DNA from: Geoanaerobacter pelophilus | GTDB taxonomy: Bacteria > Desulfobacterota > Desulfuromonadia > Geobacterales > DSM-12255 | NCBI RefSeq assembly: GCF_018476885.1 | Contig: NZ_JAHCVJ010000001.1 | Location: 310,001-374,000 of the forward strand | Direction: 5' to 3' | DNA: 64,000 nucleotides | Shown here: piece after piece, positions 6,695 to 18,213 of the stretch | How the letters are laid out: every line of letters begins with the position of its first letter | Position numbering within the stretch: position 1 is the first letter of the stretch | Made by a program: the position numbers and the translations under genes | The notes under the pieces: generated by a model | Database searches by the model: none | Told to the model about the DNA's origin: nothing | What the model saw: the letters and a program-made list of their open reading frames with translations, nothing else

Positions 6695-7660
6695 CTATAC
6701 CTGCTGAATGGACGAAAGCTTCCACTGATTCGGCCCAACAGGGCGGGTAAAGGTCCAGTATTCCTCGAACTTGACCGGGTCGGTCTTGCTCCCTTCAAGG
6801 ACATTACCGGCCTCGTCAGTGGTGTAATCCAGAAGGTTGGCGTAGACCAGGGTAGTGATGAAGTCGCTGCCGCTCTCCTGCCATGCCTCGGTTATCTCGA
6901 CACTTCTGACCGCAATGTTCTCCAGGCGGTTGATCCGCTTCTCCTGCAGCAACCGCTGCACATCCTGCTGTAGAATGCCGCGCATCTCTTCGGTCATCAT
7001 TGCCGAAGCGGTGGAGAGGTCACGGTTCATCCAGGCCCCCTGGATCTTGAAGAAGAGATCCATGACCGTGTCCTTGAAACGGCTTTCATCAAAATTATAG
7101 TCCATCTGCCGGATATAGGAGAGTCCTGCCGCAGTGTCGTCGTGCGGCTGGTCATAGGCCGGTGCCGCATTGCCGTAAACCTGGGGCTGCTGGTAATCGG
7201 TCTGGCCATAGTTTGCGCCGTAAGACTGGTAAGCAGGCTGTGCCTCTCGCCGCTTCTTGATGAAGCGGTAGATCAGGTAAGCGATCCCGGCAAGCAGCAG
7301 GATGTCGAACAATCCAGGGCCGCCGTAGCCGCCTGCGCCAGGACCGGCAAAGCCCATCCCCCGGAAGAGCATACCACCGAGCATTCCACCCAGCATGCCG
7401 CCGGCAATCCCACCCATCATGCCCCGGAAGAAACCTCCCTGCTGCGGTTGCCGGAAAGGTGAAGGGTTGGACGGCATTGGCGCCGGAGTTGCCTGGCGAT
7501 AGGGTGTGGTTGGCGCTGGGCGGGAATAGCTGCGGGAACCGCGGCTCCCCATGGAGCGGCTGCCGCCGGCACGTGCCTGGGCTTCGCTTTCCATAAAGGT
7601 GGCTGTTACCACAAACATCCCCAAGAGCATTACGAAAATCTGTGCTGCATATCGTTTCAT
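6695..7660 (-). CDS. Tim44-domain protein with signal/anchor segment
   Basis: A 321-residue protein. An N-terminal hydrophobic segment (about 5-28) ends in an alanine-rich stretch and looks like a signal peptide or anchor. It is followed by a Ser/Arg/Pro-rich linker, then a Gly/Met-rich hydrophobic region with repeated GGMLG units (about 75-105) and a second membrane segment (FDILLLAGIAYLIYRFIKKR, about 116-135). The C-terminal half (about 185-320) matches the Tim44-like fold: an early FKDTVMDLFFKIQGAWMNRD stretch and a final EYWTFTR...WKLSSIQQ. In mitochondria this fold anchors the import motor; bacterial members are envelope proteins of unknown role. The start has AGGAGG seven bases upstream. 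It stands alone between an RNA methyltransferase and an HD hydrolase. Confidence 0.82.
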   Translation of the reverse strand: MKRYAAQIFVMLLGMFVVTATFMESEAQARAGGSRSMGSRGSRSYSRPAPTTPYRQATPAPMPSNPSPFRQPQQGGFFRGMMGGIAGGMLGGMLGGMLFRGMGFAGPGAGGYGGPGLFDILLLAGIAYLIYRFIKKRREAQPAYQSYGANYGQTDYQQPQVYGNAAPAYDQPHDDTAAGLSYIRQMDYNFDESRFKDTVMDLFFKIQGAWMNRDLSTASAMMTEEMRGILQQDVQRLLQEKRINRLENIAVRSVEITEAWQESGSDFITTLVYANLLDYTTDEAGNVLEGSKTDPVKFEEYWTFTRPVGPNQWKLSSIQQV

Positions 7661-7755
7661 TTATGATCCTCCTTTGTAGCGTGACGCAGTGCGATCCATG
7701 CTCTGCATTGTATCATCATTCCCGACTCTTTCAGGAAAAACCCAGCCGGCGGTTA

Positions 7756-8538
7756 TTAACAACAGCGTGACGAGAGGACATCCCACACCGTTCGCAAGGA
7801 ACGCTCGACATTTGGGGAGTAAGGAAGCTTTGCCGCGAGCCGTGCCAGGTCTCCCCGCTCCTTGGCCAGCCTGAAAGAGTCCGGGAAATGAAGATCGAAC
7901 ACCCATGACAGCTGCAGCAACCTGAAATCATTGACTGTCCGCAGCAGTGACAGTTCCACCATCTGCCGCCGCCCTATGACTTCCAACACCTCGGGAGAAC
8001 AGTCCGGGAGATCCGGGAAACCGAGGTTCGCCGCTGAGGCCTGCTCATTGTCGGGTAGCGACGACTGATCGACAAAGACCCTCCAGATGTCGAGCTTATC
8101 CGCATCGCGAATAAGATTGAGATAGAGCCGTTGCTCCCCGGTAACTGACGCGGGGATCTTAAAGGCATTATGCAGGCCGACTGCTTGTAAGATGATAGCG
8201 GCCTCCTCTTTTGTCAACCCCTCGAGAAGCCTATTGTCACGAATAACCTTAACGCTGAGCGCGGCATGGTTTTCCGATTTACTGTCCTGAAATGTCCGAT
8301 AGTTGCGATACTGCTCAAACCTGCCCACGTCATGCAGCAGACCGACCATCTCCGCCAGATCCAGGCGGTCTCCAGAGAGACCGGCCGCTTCGGCCAGCAA
8401 ACGGATGTTAGCCCTTACTTTACCGGTATGCAACTCCTTGAGGGTGTAGTTGCGCACTGCCGATTCATCGTCGTTCTCAAAGGTACGACAGTAATCGGTG
8501 AACCAGTCTTCCAGCTCGCATAACTTTCCGTCTTGCAT
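7756..8538 (-). CDS. HD-domain phosphohydrolase
   Basis: A 260-residue soluble protein of the HD superfamily. HTGKV at about residue 37 supplies the first metal histidine, LLHDVGR (about 66-72) gives the HD pair, SENHAALS gives another histidine, and RDADKLD (about 144-150) gives the final aspartate. The full metal-binding set of an HD hydrolase is therefore present. Substrates in this superfamily include nucleotides and (p)ppGpp-like compounds, and nothing in the neighbourhood identifies this one. The ATG has GGAAGAGG four bases upstream. It lies downstream of, and in the same direction as, pyruvate carboxylase but beyond that gene's predicted terminator, so it is probably a separate unit. 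Confidence 0.82.
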   Translation of the reverse strand: MQDGKLCELEDWFTDYCRTFENDDESAVRNYTLKELHTGKVRANIRLLAEAAGLSGDRLDLAEMVGLLHDVGRFEQYRNYRTFQDSKSENHAALSVKVIRDNRLLEGLTKEEAAIILQAVGLHNAFKIPASVTGEQRLYLNLIRDADKLDIWRVFVDQSSLPDNEQASAANLGFPDLPDCSPEVLEVIGRRQMVELSLLRTVNDFRLLQLSWVFDLHFPDSFRLAKERGDLARLAAKLPYSPNVERSLRTVWDVLSSRCC

Positions 8539-8626
8539 TGCACCTCTTCCTCAATGAATTGCGGCGAAGTATAACAGAGAAGCGGATCAGGGCAACCAAA
8601 AATCATCCCGGAAAGCCAAACGAAAC

Positions 8627-8657
8627 CGCCCCGTCTCCAATCAAGGGAAACGGGGCG
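8627..8657 (-). terminator. Intrinsic terminator after pyruvate carboxylase
   Basis: CGCCCCGT at 8627-8634 pairs with ACGGGGCG at 8650-8657 just past the pyc stop codon. The T-run that should follow on the minus strand is interrupted, so efficiency is uncertain. Confidence 0.55.
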
Positions 8658-8683
8658 AGTAACAATGCCGGCAGTTAAATCGG

Positions 8684-12130
<3,447 letters not shown>

Positions 12131-12402
12131 CGTGCCACCTCCGACAGAGATATATTTATCCAAAATAAAACAGTTAAAGTATTGTTAAAACTTTAGGCTT
12201 ACTAAAAATTTATCATGTTATTTTAAATAGTTACACAACAAATATTACTTGCAGCAACTAAAGCAGAAACTCATGCAAATGTCAACCACAAACAGCCGTT
12301 ATACAGAGCAAAACAAGCAGTCATTCCTTCATGTTTCACTTTGCTGAGCCGGAAAAACATGTTAGTATTCACTCGCACTAATGCATACTCAAAAGGAGAA
12401 GA

Positions 12403-13470
12403 ATGATGAATCCATCAATGAAGCTCGTTGTCACGGCGCTCTGCGCAACCTTCGTCCTGGCGATGCAGCCTCTCCGCCCGGCAGTAAGCGCCGAACAAAA
12501 ACCTGCTGAAAAAGCTGCCGCACCAGTTGCCCAAACAGCTGCTGCCGCACCGAAAGCTGCAGAGCAGACTAAACCTTTGCCTACTGATGTGGTGGCCAAA
12601 GTCGGCACTACTGCCATTACCCGTGCCGAGCTGGAGAGAGCCAAGGCGATCCTGATGAAACAGAATCCTCCCCAGCAACCACTTACTAATGAGCAGATGA
12701 AGCAGGTAGATGATTATCTTATCGAGCAGCTCTCCTCGGCAGAACTACTGTATCAGGCAGGACTCAAGGTTGAAGTGAAGGATCTGGAAAAGACCATCAA
12801 CGACAAGATCAGCCAAGGGAAGGCCCGTTTCCCTTCTACCGAAGAGTTCGAAAAAGCCCTCAAGGAGCAGAATCTTGACGAAAAGCTCCTGCGTGAGTAC
12901 ACCAAAAAGGAGATAATCGTCAGCAATCTTGTGGAAAAAGAAGTGGCCTCCAAAATCAAGGTCGCGGACGAGGATGCCAAGAAGTTTTATGACGATAATC
13001 TCGATAAGTTTTTCAGAAAACCTGAGCAGATTAAGGCCAGCCATATCCTGATCGGCGTCGACCAAAAGGACGATGCGGATGCCAAGAAAAAGAAGAAAGA
13101 GAAAATCGAAGGCATTCTTAAGGATGTCAAGGCAGGCAAGGACTTTGCTGAACTGGCAAAAGCCAATTCAACGTGTCCCAGCAACGCTCAAGGTGGCGAC
13201 CTCGGCATGTTCGGCAAGGGGCAGATGGTAAAGCCTTTTGAAGAAGCAGCCTTTGCGCTTAAACCGGGCGAGACCAGTGGCGTGGTGGAGACCCAGTTTG
13301 GCTACCACATTATCAAGCTGACCGAAAAACAGGAAGCTCAGACCACTCCGTTTGAAGAGGTTAAACCCAAGATAAGCGAATATCTCCAAGGTCAGAAGGT
13401 TCAGGCCAAGGTCCAGGAATATGTGAACGAGCTCAAAGGAAAAACCAAGGTAGAAAAACTGCTCAAGTAA
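12403..13470 (+). CDS. Periplasmic SurA/PpiC-type peptidyl-prolyl isomerase
   Basis: A 355-residue exported folding factor. The signal peptide covers about residues 1-29. An Ala/Pro/Lys-rich linker (30-65) leads to a SurA-like chaperone N-domain (about 66-205). The parvulin domain (about 212-310) contains KASHIL at its start, GGDLGMFGKGQM in the middle and QFGYHIIKL at the end, all family hallmarks. A C-terminal helix closes the chaperone module. It probably helps outer-membrane proteins or c-type cytochromes fold in the periplasm; the cytochrome link is inference. AGGAG lies just upstream of the start; ATG 12406 is an equally good start one codon later. A strong terminator follows at 13494, so the gene appears to be a single unit. 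Confidence 0.9.
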   Translation: MMNPSMKLVVTALCATFVLAMQPLRPAVSAEQKPAEKAAAPVAQTAAAAPKAAEQTKPLPTDVVAKVGTTAITRAELERAKAILMKQNPPQQPLTNEQMKQVDDYLIEQLSSAELLYQAGLKVEVKDLEKTINDKISQGKARFPSTEEFEKALKEQNLDEKLLREYTKKEIIVSNLVEKEVASKIKVADEDAKKFYDDNLDKFFRKPEQIKASHILIGVDQKDDADAKKKKKEKIEGILKDVKAGKDFAELAKANSTCPSNAQGGDLGMFGKGQMVKPFEEAAFALKPGETSGVVETQFGYHIIKLTEKQEAQTTPFEEVKPKISEYLQGQKVQAKVQEYVNELKGKTKVEKLLK

Positions 13471-13493
13471 GCTGAGCCTTACACTGCAACGAC

Positions 13494-13526
13494 AAAAGCC
13501 CGCCATTTCGGCGGGCTTTTCTTTTA
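13494..13526 (+). terminator. Intrinsic terminator, also usable from the other side
   Basis: AAAAGCCCGCC (13494-13504) pairs perfectly with GGCGGGCTTTT (13510-13520) around a 5-base loop and runs into CTTTT. It ends the parvulin transcript, and its A/T flanks would also serve the convergent ferritin gene. Confidence 0.92.
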
Positions 13527-13547
13527 CTGCAGCAATTTCACAAGCCG

Positions 13548-14063
13548 CTATGCAGCCGGAGTTGCCGGCGGGGTAAACACCCTGGCTCCAAGCTCACTGT
13601 CCAGCATCAGCAATCCGTACCCATTATCCCCCAGGAGCTTGAGTTTGCCGATGATGTCCCGGTCATTCTCCTCCTCTTCTATCTGCTCGGTAATGAACCA
13701 CTGCAGGAATATCCGGGAGGCATGATCCTTTTCGACTGTGGCAACTTCAGTCAGTTCATTGATACATTTTGTTATGAACTGTTCGTGCTTCAGGGTCTCT
13801 TCAAACAGGTGCAACAACGATTTGAACTTGCTTGCCGGGGCAGCAATCTGGCCAATAACCGCCTGCTCCCCCTGGCTGTTGATATAGTCATAGAACCTCT
13901 GAAAGTGGACCATCTCCTCCTGATACTGCACATTGAACCAGTTAGCTGTCCCCTTGAACCCCATGGCATTGGCAGCCGCCGACATATTGAGGTACAGGTA
14001 GGCAGAATAAAGCTCGGTGTTCATATGCTTGTTCAACGCAGTGTAACTTTTTTTGCTCAGCAT
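13548..14063 (-). CDS. ftnA: Ferritin
   Basis: A 171-residue non-haem ferritin that oxidises Fe(II) and stores it as a mineral in a 24-subunit shell. The four-helix pattern is clear: MNTELYSAYLYLNM on helix A, EEMVHFQRFYDYI on helix B with the EExxH ferroxidase ligands, and FLQWFITEQIEEE on helix D with the QxxE ligands. The start is ATG 14063, with AGGAGGG six bases upstream; an in-frame upstream start would place that site in the gene. It lies 30 bases downstream of the slipin gene and near rubrerythrin, so iron handling and oxidative stress defence are grouped here. Confidence 0.95.
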   Translation of the reverse strand: MLSKKSYTALNKHMNTELYSAYLYLNMSAAANAMGFKGTANWFNVQYQEEMVHFQRFYDYINSQGEQAVIGQIAAPASKFKSLLHLFEETLKHEQFITKCINELTEVATVEKDHASRIFLQWFITEQIEEEENDRDIIGKLKLLGDNGYGLLMLDSELGARVFTPPATPAA

Positions 14064-14093
14064 GAAATCCCTCCTTGGAATCAAGTAACGTCG

Positions 14094-14861
14094 TTAATCA
14101 CTCTTCTTTCTGTCCAGAAACTGGGTAATCAGGTCGATCGGCACCGGGAAGATGGTGGTCGAGTTTTTCTCGGCAGCGATCTCGGTGAGCGTCTGCAGAT
14201 AGCGCAGCTGCATGGATGAAGGCTCCGAAGCAAGCATCTTGGCAGCCTGGGCAAGTTTTTCCGAGGCCTGCAGTTCCCCTTCGGCATGAATAATCTTGGC
14301 CCTCCGCTCGCGCTCGGCCTCGGCCTGTTTGGCTATTGCCCGCTGCATCTCAAGCGGCAAGTCGATGTTCTTCACCTCAACCGCAGTCACCTTGACCCCC
14401 CAGGGGTCGATGTGGTTTGCGAGGATCTCCTGCAACTCCTTGTTGATCTTTTCCCGGTTGGCCAACAGTTCGTCCAGCTCAACTTGGCCAAGCACGCTCC
14501 GCAAGGTGGTCTGGGCAAGCTGACTGGTCGCGTAAAGGTAGTTTTCCACCTGGACGATCGCCTTCTCAGCCTCGGTTACCCGAAAGTAGATAACAGCCGA
14601 GACTTTTACGGTCACGTTGTCACGGCTGATGACATCCTGCGGCGGCACATCCAGCGCCACAATCCTGAGCGAAACCCGTACCAGCCTGTCAATACCGGGA
14701 ATAATGAAGACCAGACCCGGACCACGGGTCGCCTTAAGCCGTCCCAGGCGAAACAGCACACCCCGCTCGTACTCTGGCAGGATTTTTATGGCGTTACTTA
14801 ACAGAGCTACCATCGCGACAATGAAAACGATCATTGGGAAGAAATTGAAGATATCAAACAT
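14094..14861 (-). CDS. Slipin (SPFH/stomatin-family membrane protein)
   Basis: A 255-residue stomatin-type protein. One N-terminal membrane anchor (about 8-26) is followed by the SPFH domain: a conserved [12 protein letters not shown], then [11 protein letters not shown] and [17 protein letters not shown] long charged helix ([22 protein letters not shown]) then mediates oligomerisation. Members organise membrane microdomains and often act with an NfeD-family protease partner; no nfeD gene is adjacent here. AAGGAG precedes the ATG by six bases. It may be cotranscribed with ferritin downstream. Confidence 0.92.
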   Translation of the reverse strand: MFDIFNFFPMIVFIVAMVALLSNAIKILPEYERGVLFRLGRLKATRGPGLVFIIPGIDRLVRVSLRIVALDVPPQDVISRDNVTVKVSAVIYFRVTEAEKAIVQVENYLYATSQLAQTTLRSVLGQVELDELLANREKINKELQEILANHIDPWGVKVTAVEVKNIDLPLEMQRAIAKQAEAERERRAKIIHAEGELQASEKLAQAAKMLASEPSSMQLRYLQTLTEIAAEKNSTTIFPVPIDLITQFLDRKKSD

Positions 14862-14917
14862 AACGGGCTCCTTGATCAGCCATTTGCTTAAAGTATAACC
14901 CGAGGATCGTTTCCGTC

Positions 14918-14963
14918 AAAAAAAGCCATAAAAAAGGGCCGTCACGGTTATACGCAACGGCCC
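14918..14963 (-). terminator. Intrinsic terminator after rubrerythrin
   Basis: GGGCCGT (14936-14942) pairs with ACGGCCC (14957-14963). The A-rich plus-strand flank 14918-14935 gives the U-run on the minus-strand transcript, ending the rubredoxin-rubrerythrin unit. Confidence 0.8.
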
Positions 14964-14985
14964 GGTAAAACTGTACCCGTCGGTC

Positions 14986-15438
14986 TCAGTTTTCGGTCAA
15001 GACTCTCTCGTCGTAGATCGCTTCTATCCGCTTCTTGTGGCCCAGCTCAACATCGGCGAAAACCTCAAGGGTCTTTTTCAATTGCGGGTCTTCTGTCACT
15101 TCTGCGGCGGATTTGTAAAGCTGGTAGGCATTCTCCTCGGTTTTAATGGCAAATTGGAGGATCTGAGGATAACTCATGTCAGGCTTCAGCTCAAGATCCA
15201 CAAGATATTTGCTTATCCCCAAATCAGGAACCTTGCTGGCCTTATACTGTTCAGCCTTTGCCAGGTCCATCTGGCTGAAGACCTTCTTGTGGCCCATCTC
15301 TTCCGCCACAAACTCCTCAAACATCTTGCGTGCAGCAATACTGGTAGTCAGCTCTGCCGCCCGGGTGTACAGCTGGACTGCGTCTTCTTCCCGCTTCACT
15401 GCGTATTTTATTACTTCTTCAAGGGTTACAAACCCCAT
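14986..15438 (-). CDS. Rubrerythrin-like diiron protein lacking its rubredoxin domain
   Basis: A 150-residue ferritin-like four-helix protein. Two ExxH-type diiron motifs are visible, EEMGHKK and VELGHKK, with partner glutamates in KREEDAV and KTEENAY. This is the rubrerythrin/YhjR layout for reducing hydrogen peroxide. The C-terminal rubredoxin domain of classical rubrerythrin is absent: the protein stops after the fourth helix. A separate gene directly upstream (15481-15591) encodes a 36-residue rubredoxin-like protein that could supply the electrons. ATG 15438 is chosen because GGAGG lies five bases upstream. Confidence 0.9.
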   Translation of the reverse strand: MGFVTLEEVIKYAVKREEDAVQLYTRAAELTTSIAARKMFEEFVAEEMGHKKVFSQMDLAKAEQYKASKVPDLGISKYLVDLELKPDMSYPQILQFAIKTEENAYQLYKSAAEVTEDPQLKKTLEVFADVELGHKKRIEAIYDERVLTEN

Positions 15439-15480
15439 ATGCACCTCCGATAAAAATAAACTAAGATTTTCTACAGGGAC

Positions 15481-15591
15481 CTACGATACTTCTTCAAAAT
15501 TTTCCTTGCCGGCTCCGCACTCGGGGCAGATTTCAGGGGGCTCGGGGCCTTCATGGATATAGTCACAAATAACACAACGCCACTTTTTCAT
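15481..15591 (-). CDS. Stand-alone rubredoxin-like domain protein (36 residues)
   Basis: A very short but well-supported gene. ATG 15591 follows AGAGGAGG at good spacing and the frame runs 36 codons to TAG at 15481. The product starts [15 protein letters not shown] and has C6-x2-C9 and C22-x2-C25, which give an Fe(Cys)4 site. The sequence matches the rubredoxin domain found at the C-terminus of classical rubrerythrin. It lies 42 bases upstream of the rubrerythrin-like gene, behind a consensus promoter, so the two look like a split rubrerythrin in which the electron-transfer domain is made separately. The reading is direct; the pairing is inferred. Confidence 0.88.
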   Translation of the reverse strand: MKKWRCVICDYIHEGPEPPEICPECGAGKENFEEVS

Positions 15592-15627
15592 ATACTGTTC
15601 CTCCTCTTATAGATTTCGTAAAGATTA

Positions 15628-15656
15628 ACTCTACCTTCCGAGGGGAGTATTGTCAA
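15628..15656 (-). promoter_or_regulatory. Sigma70-type promoter of the rubredoxin-rubrerythrin unit
   Basis: On the minus strand TTGACA (15656-15651) and TAGAGT (15633-15628) are 17 bases apart. The start of transcription would fall near 15621, about 30 bases before the rubredoxin-like start codon. No Fur or PerR palindrome was obvious. Confidence 0.6.
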
Positions 15657-15705
15657 TATGCGATGAATTGAATGTAAGATAGCCAGCACGGCTGATATAC
15701 ATAAA

Positions 15706-16842
15706 CTAATCAACCAGAAAACGACCTAGATCTGCAATCAGGTCTTCAGGCGCTTCGAGTCCCACGGAAAGCCTGACCAGTGTATCGCTGATGCCACGAC
15801 TAGCCCGCTCTTCAGGAGGCATTGCCGCATGGGACATCTTTGCCGGGTAGGAAAGAATACTCTCCACCCCGCCGAGGCTGACGGCAAAGGCGGCCAGTTC
15901 TACCCCTTCCAGTAGGCTCTTGGTAAGTTCATACGATGTCAGTTCGAATGACAGAACCGCACCGGGACCGGCAGATTGCCGATTATGGGTTGCAAAACCG
16001 GGGTGATCTGCCAGTCCCGGATAATAGACCTTCTTCACCCGTGATCTGGTTGTCAGCCAGTTTGCAATACGGATTGCCGAACTCTGGCACTCTTCCATGC
16101 GGATCTTCAGGGTCTTAAGCCCACGCAAGGTCAGCCAGCAGTCCTGCGGGCCTAGAATGGCGCCAAAGCCGTTCTGAATAAAAGCGAGCTGGCTTGCCAG
16201 TTCACGGTCTTTTGTCACGGCAAAGCCGCAGACAACATCACTGTGGCCATTGAGAAACTTGGTGCCGCTGTGCAGGACAATATCGCAGCCAAGATCAAGC
16301 GGGCGTTGCAGGTACGGAGTCATGAAGGTGTTGTCTACCAGGGTCAGCAACCCTCGGGTTCGTGCCAACTCCGCCGCTCCGGCAAGATCGGTTATCTTGA
16401 GCAGCGGGTTTGACGGGGTTTCCAGGTAGATTGCCTTGGTCTCGGGCCTGATGGCAGCTTCGATCGCATCCAGGCTGGTGGCATCGACAAAGGTCACGGT
16501 CAGCCCCCACCGGCCGAACAGCCTGGTCAGGACCCGGAAAGCCCCTCCGTAAACATCCTCGCAGACCACCAGATGGTCTCCCGGCTGGAAAAGCAGCAAG
16601 GTAGAGGATATGGCTGCCATGCCGGAACCAAAGGCAAAGGCATGCGTCCCGCCCTCCAGCCCGGCAATCGCCTCTTCAAGGGCCTCGCGGGTTGGATTCC
16701 CGGAGCGGGCGTAATCATATTTGCCGAAATGGTCAACAGAACCCTGGGCAAAGGTCGAGGTCTGGCAAACCGGTATGCTCAACGCCCCGGTGGCCGGGTC
16801 AATGGTGTGGCTCCCATGGATCAGTCTCGTCTCGAATTTCAT
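15706..16842 (-). CDS. Trans-sulfuration PLP enzyme (cystathionine gamma-synthase/beta-lyase family), second of pair
   Basis: A 378-residue Cys/Met-metabolism PLP enzyme. K195 in HSGTKFLNGH is the Schiff-base lysine. YDYARSGNPTR near residue 42 and GSGMAAISS near 72 form the cofactor phosphate site, and VDNTFMTPY near 169 holds the PLP-ring aspartate. Members make or cleave cystathionine, or act directly on O-acyl-homoserine; sequence alone does not separate the activities. The start overlaps the stop of the upstream paralogue by four bases (ATGA), with GAGGAGG inside that gene, so translation is coupled. Both genes lie behind the SAM riboswitch at 18056-18161. Confidence 0.88.
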   Translation of the reverse strand: MKFETRLIHGSHTIDPATGALSIPVCQTSTFAQGSVDHFGKYDYARSGNPTREALEEAIAGLEGGTHAFAFGSGMAAISSTLLLFQPGDHLVVCEDVYGGAFRVLTRLFGRWGLTVTFVDATSLDAIEAAIRPETKAIYLETPSNPLLKITDLAGAAELARTRGLLTLVDNTFMTPYLQRPLDLGCDIVLHSGTKFLNGHSDVVCGFAVTKDRELASQLAFIQNGFGAILGPQDCWLTLRGLKTLKIRMEECQSSAIRIANWLTTRSRVKKVYYPGLADHPGFATHNRQSAGPGAVLSFELTSYELTKSLLEGVELAAFAVSLGGVESILSYPAKMSHAAMPPEERASRGISDTLVRLSVGLEAPEDLIADLGRFLVD

Positions 16843-17987
16843 GCCGCCTCCTCTATGGCAAATGCCTGGTCCAGATCGGCGATCAGGTCATCGACATTCT
16901 CGATTCCCACCGAAAGCCGCAACAGCACCTTGTTGATCCCCAATTTCTCCCGTTTTTCCGGCTCGATGTCGGCATGGGTCTGAACTTCCGGGAAGGTGAT
17001 CAGGGTTTCCACCCCGCCCAGACTCTCGGCAAAGGAAATGAGCCCGGTCCGCAACAGCAACGGTTCAACAAGAGAGGGATCGGCAACCTCGAATGAGATC
17101 ATTGCGCCAAAACCGCTCCCCTGAGCCTTCAGAAGCTCGTGTCCGGGATGTCCGGGAAGCCCCGGATAATAGACCTTCCTGACCAGAGGGTGCCTGGTCA
17201 GCCATTCGGCAATAGTCTGGGCATTTTCCTGCTGCCGGTCAAGCCGCACGGAAAGGGTTTTTATCCCCCGTATCGCGAGCCAGGAATCCTGGGGGCCAAG
17301 GACAGCGCCGGCGCCGTTCTGATGAAAGTAGACCTTCTCTGCCAATTCCGGGTCCTTGACAACCACCAGACCGCAGACAGTATCGTTGTGACCGGCCAGG
17401 TACTTGGTGCCACTGTAGACAGTGATATCCGCTCCCAGGTCCAGCGGCCGGAGCAGATACGGGGTGAGAAAGGTATTATCGACGATGCACAGCAGACCTT
17501 TTTCGCGACAGAGGGCCGAGAGTGCCGAGATATCGGCGACCTTCAACAGGGGATTGGTCAGGGACTCGACAAAAAGCGCCTTGGTATTCGGCTGAATTGC
17601 GCTCGTCACGGCACTGGTGTCGCTGGTATCGACATAGGTGAATTCCAGGCCGTACTGGTTGAAGATCTTTTCAAAAAGCCGGTAGGTGCCGCCGTAGAGA
17701 TCCTCGGTGACGATAATGTGGTCGCCATGGCTGAACAGGAACAGCAGGCTGGTGATGGCCGCCATCCCAGAAGCGTAGGCAAAACCGCGGCAACCGCCGT
17801 CCAGCTTGGCAATGCCGTCTTCAAGCGCCTGACGAGTCGGATTGCCGGAACGGGAGTAGTCGTAGCCGGTGCTCTGACCAAGGCCGGGGTGGCGAAAAGT
17901 AGCTGTCTGATAGATCGGGACAGTGACTGCGCCGGTACGGGTATCCCAATCAAGTCCAATCTGTGCTGCCTGAGATGCGATGTTCAT
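16839..17987 (-). CDS. Trans-sulfuration PLP enzyme (cystathionine gamma-synthase/beta-lyase family), first of pair
   Basis: A 382-residue paralogue of the next gene. The catalytic lysine is K195 in YSGTKYLAGH, with YDYSRSGNPTR (about 42-52) and VDNTFLTPY (about 169-177). I start at ATG 17987, since GGAGG lies six bases upstream and just past the riboswitch terminator. A longer open frame reaches 18212 but would run through the riboswitch. The paralogous pair may split the work of making cystathionine from an activated homoserine plus cysteine and then cleaving it to homocysteine. Which copy does which is not visible. When SAM is high, the leader should end transcription before this gene. Confidence 0.9.
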   Translation of the reverse strand: MNIASQAAQIGLDWDTRTGAVTVPIYQTATFRHPGLGQSTGYDYSRSGNPTRQALEDGIAKLDGGCRGFAYASGMAAITSLLFLFSHGDHIIVTEDLYGGTYRLFEKIFNQYGLEFTYVDTSDTSAVTSAIQPNTKALFVESLTNPLLKVADISALSALCREKGLLCIVDNTFLTPYLLRPLDLGADITVYSGTKYLAGHNDTVCGLVVVKDPELAEKVYFHQNGAGAVLGPQDSWLAIRGIKTLSVRLDRQQENAQTIAEWLTRHPLVRKVYYPGLPGHPGHELLKAQGSGFGAMISFEVADPSLVEPLLLRTGLISFAESLGGVETLITFPEVQTHADIEPEKREKLGINKVLLRLSVGIENVDDLIADLDQAFAIEEAA

Positions 17988-18004
17988 GATAGACCTCCAA
18001 AATG

Positions 18005-18032
18005 AAAATCCCCTTCCGGGGTGCGGAAGGGG
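18005..18032 (-). terminator. Riboswitch expression-platform terminator
   Basis: On the minus strand CCCCTTCCG (complement of 18024-18032) pairs with CGGAAGGGG (complement of 18010-18018) and is followed by ATTTTCATTTT. It sits between the SAM aptamer and the ribosome-binding site of the first PLP gene, as expected for a transcriptional OFF switch. Confidence 0.9.
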
Positions 18033-18055
18033 ACTCTCTTTGCAGATCGTCCGCG

Positions 18056-18161
18056 CTCCCTTATCTCCCGAAACCTGTCGGTTTCGCAGGAATTGGCACC
18101 TTCCCTTTCGGGAGGTTGCCGCGACGTCATAGGGCCTGTCCCTCGGTCGCTCTTGATAAGA
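18056..18161 (-). promoter_or_regulatory. SAM-I riboswitch (S-box leader)
   Basis: Read on the minus strand, the aptamer starts CTTATCAAGAGCGAC (from 18161) and closes with GATAAG (complement of 18060-18065), forming stem P1. Conserved pieces follow in the right order: CGAGGGAC and GGCCC with TGACG, GCGGCAACC for the kink-turn and SAM pocket, then AAGGTGC and AATTCCTGC. A terminator lies 20-50 bases further on. Binding of S-adenosylmethionine should favour termination and so repress the two sulfur amino-acid genes. This is a textbook S-box read directly from sequence. Confidence 0.96.
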
Positions 18162-18188
18162 AACGTGGTACTTATTCGATTGTAGGAA

Positions 18189-18213
18189 CTTGCTGCATAT
18201 TTTTGCCAGCAAG
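18189..18213. repeat. Inverted repeat upstream of the SAM riboswitch
   Basis: CTTGCTG at 18189-18195 and CAGCAAG at 18207-18213 form a 7-base inverted repeat with an 11-base AT-rich spacer. It lies about 30 bases upstream of the aptamer, where the promoter should be. It could be an operator for a second regulator or a leader hairpin. A possible minus-strand -35 TTTACA lies at 18249-18254. Confidence 0.4.

Noticed and set aside
6587-6973. 128-codon plus-strand frame across the repeat-like element and the Tim44 gene
   Set aside because: Most of it is antisense to the well-supported Tim44-domain gene and the rest is the palindromic element.
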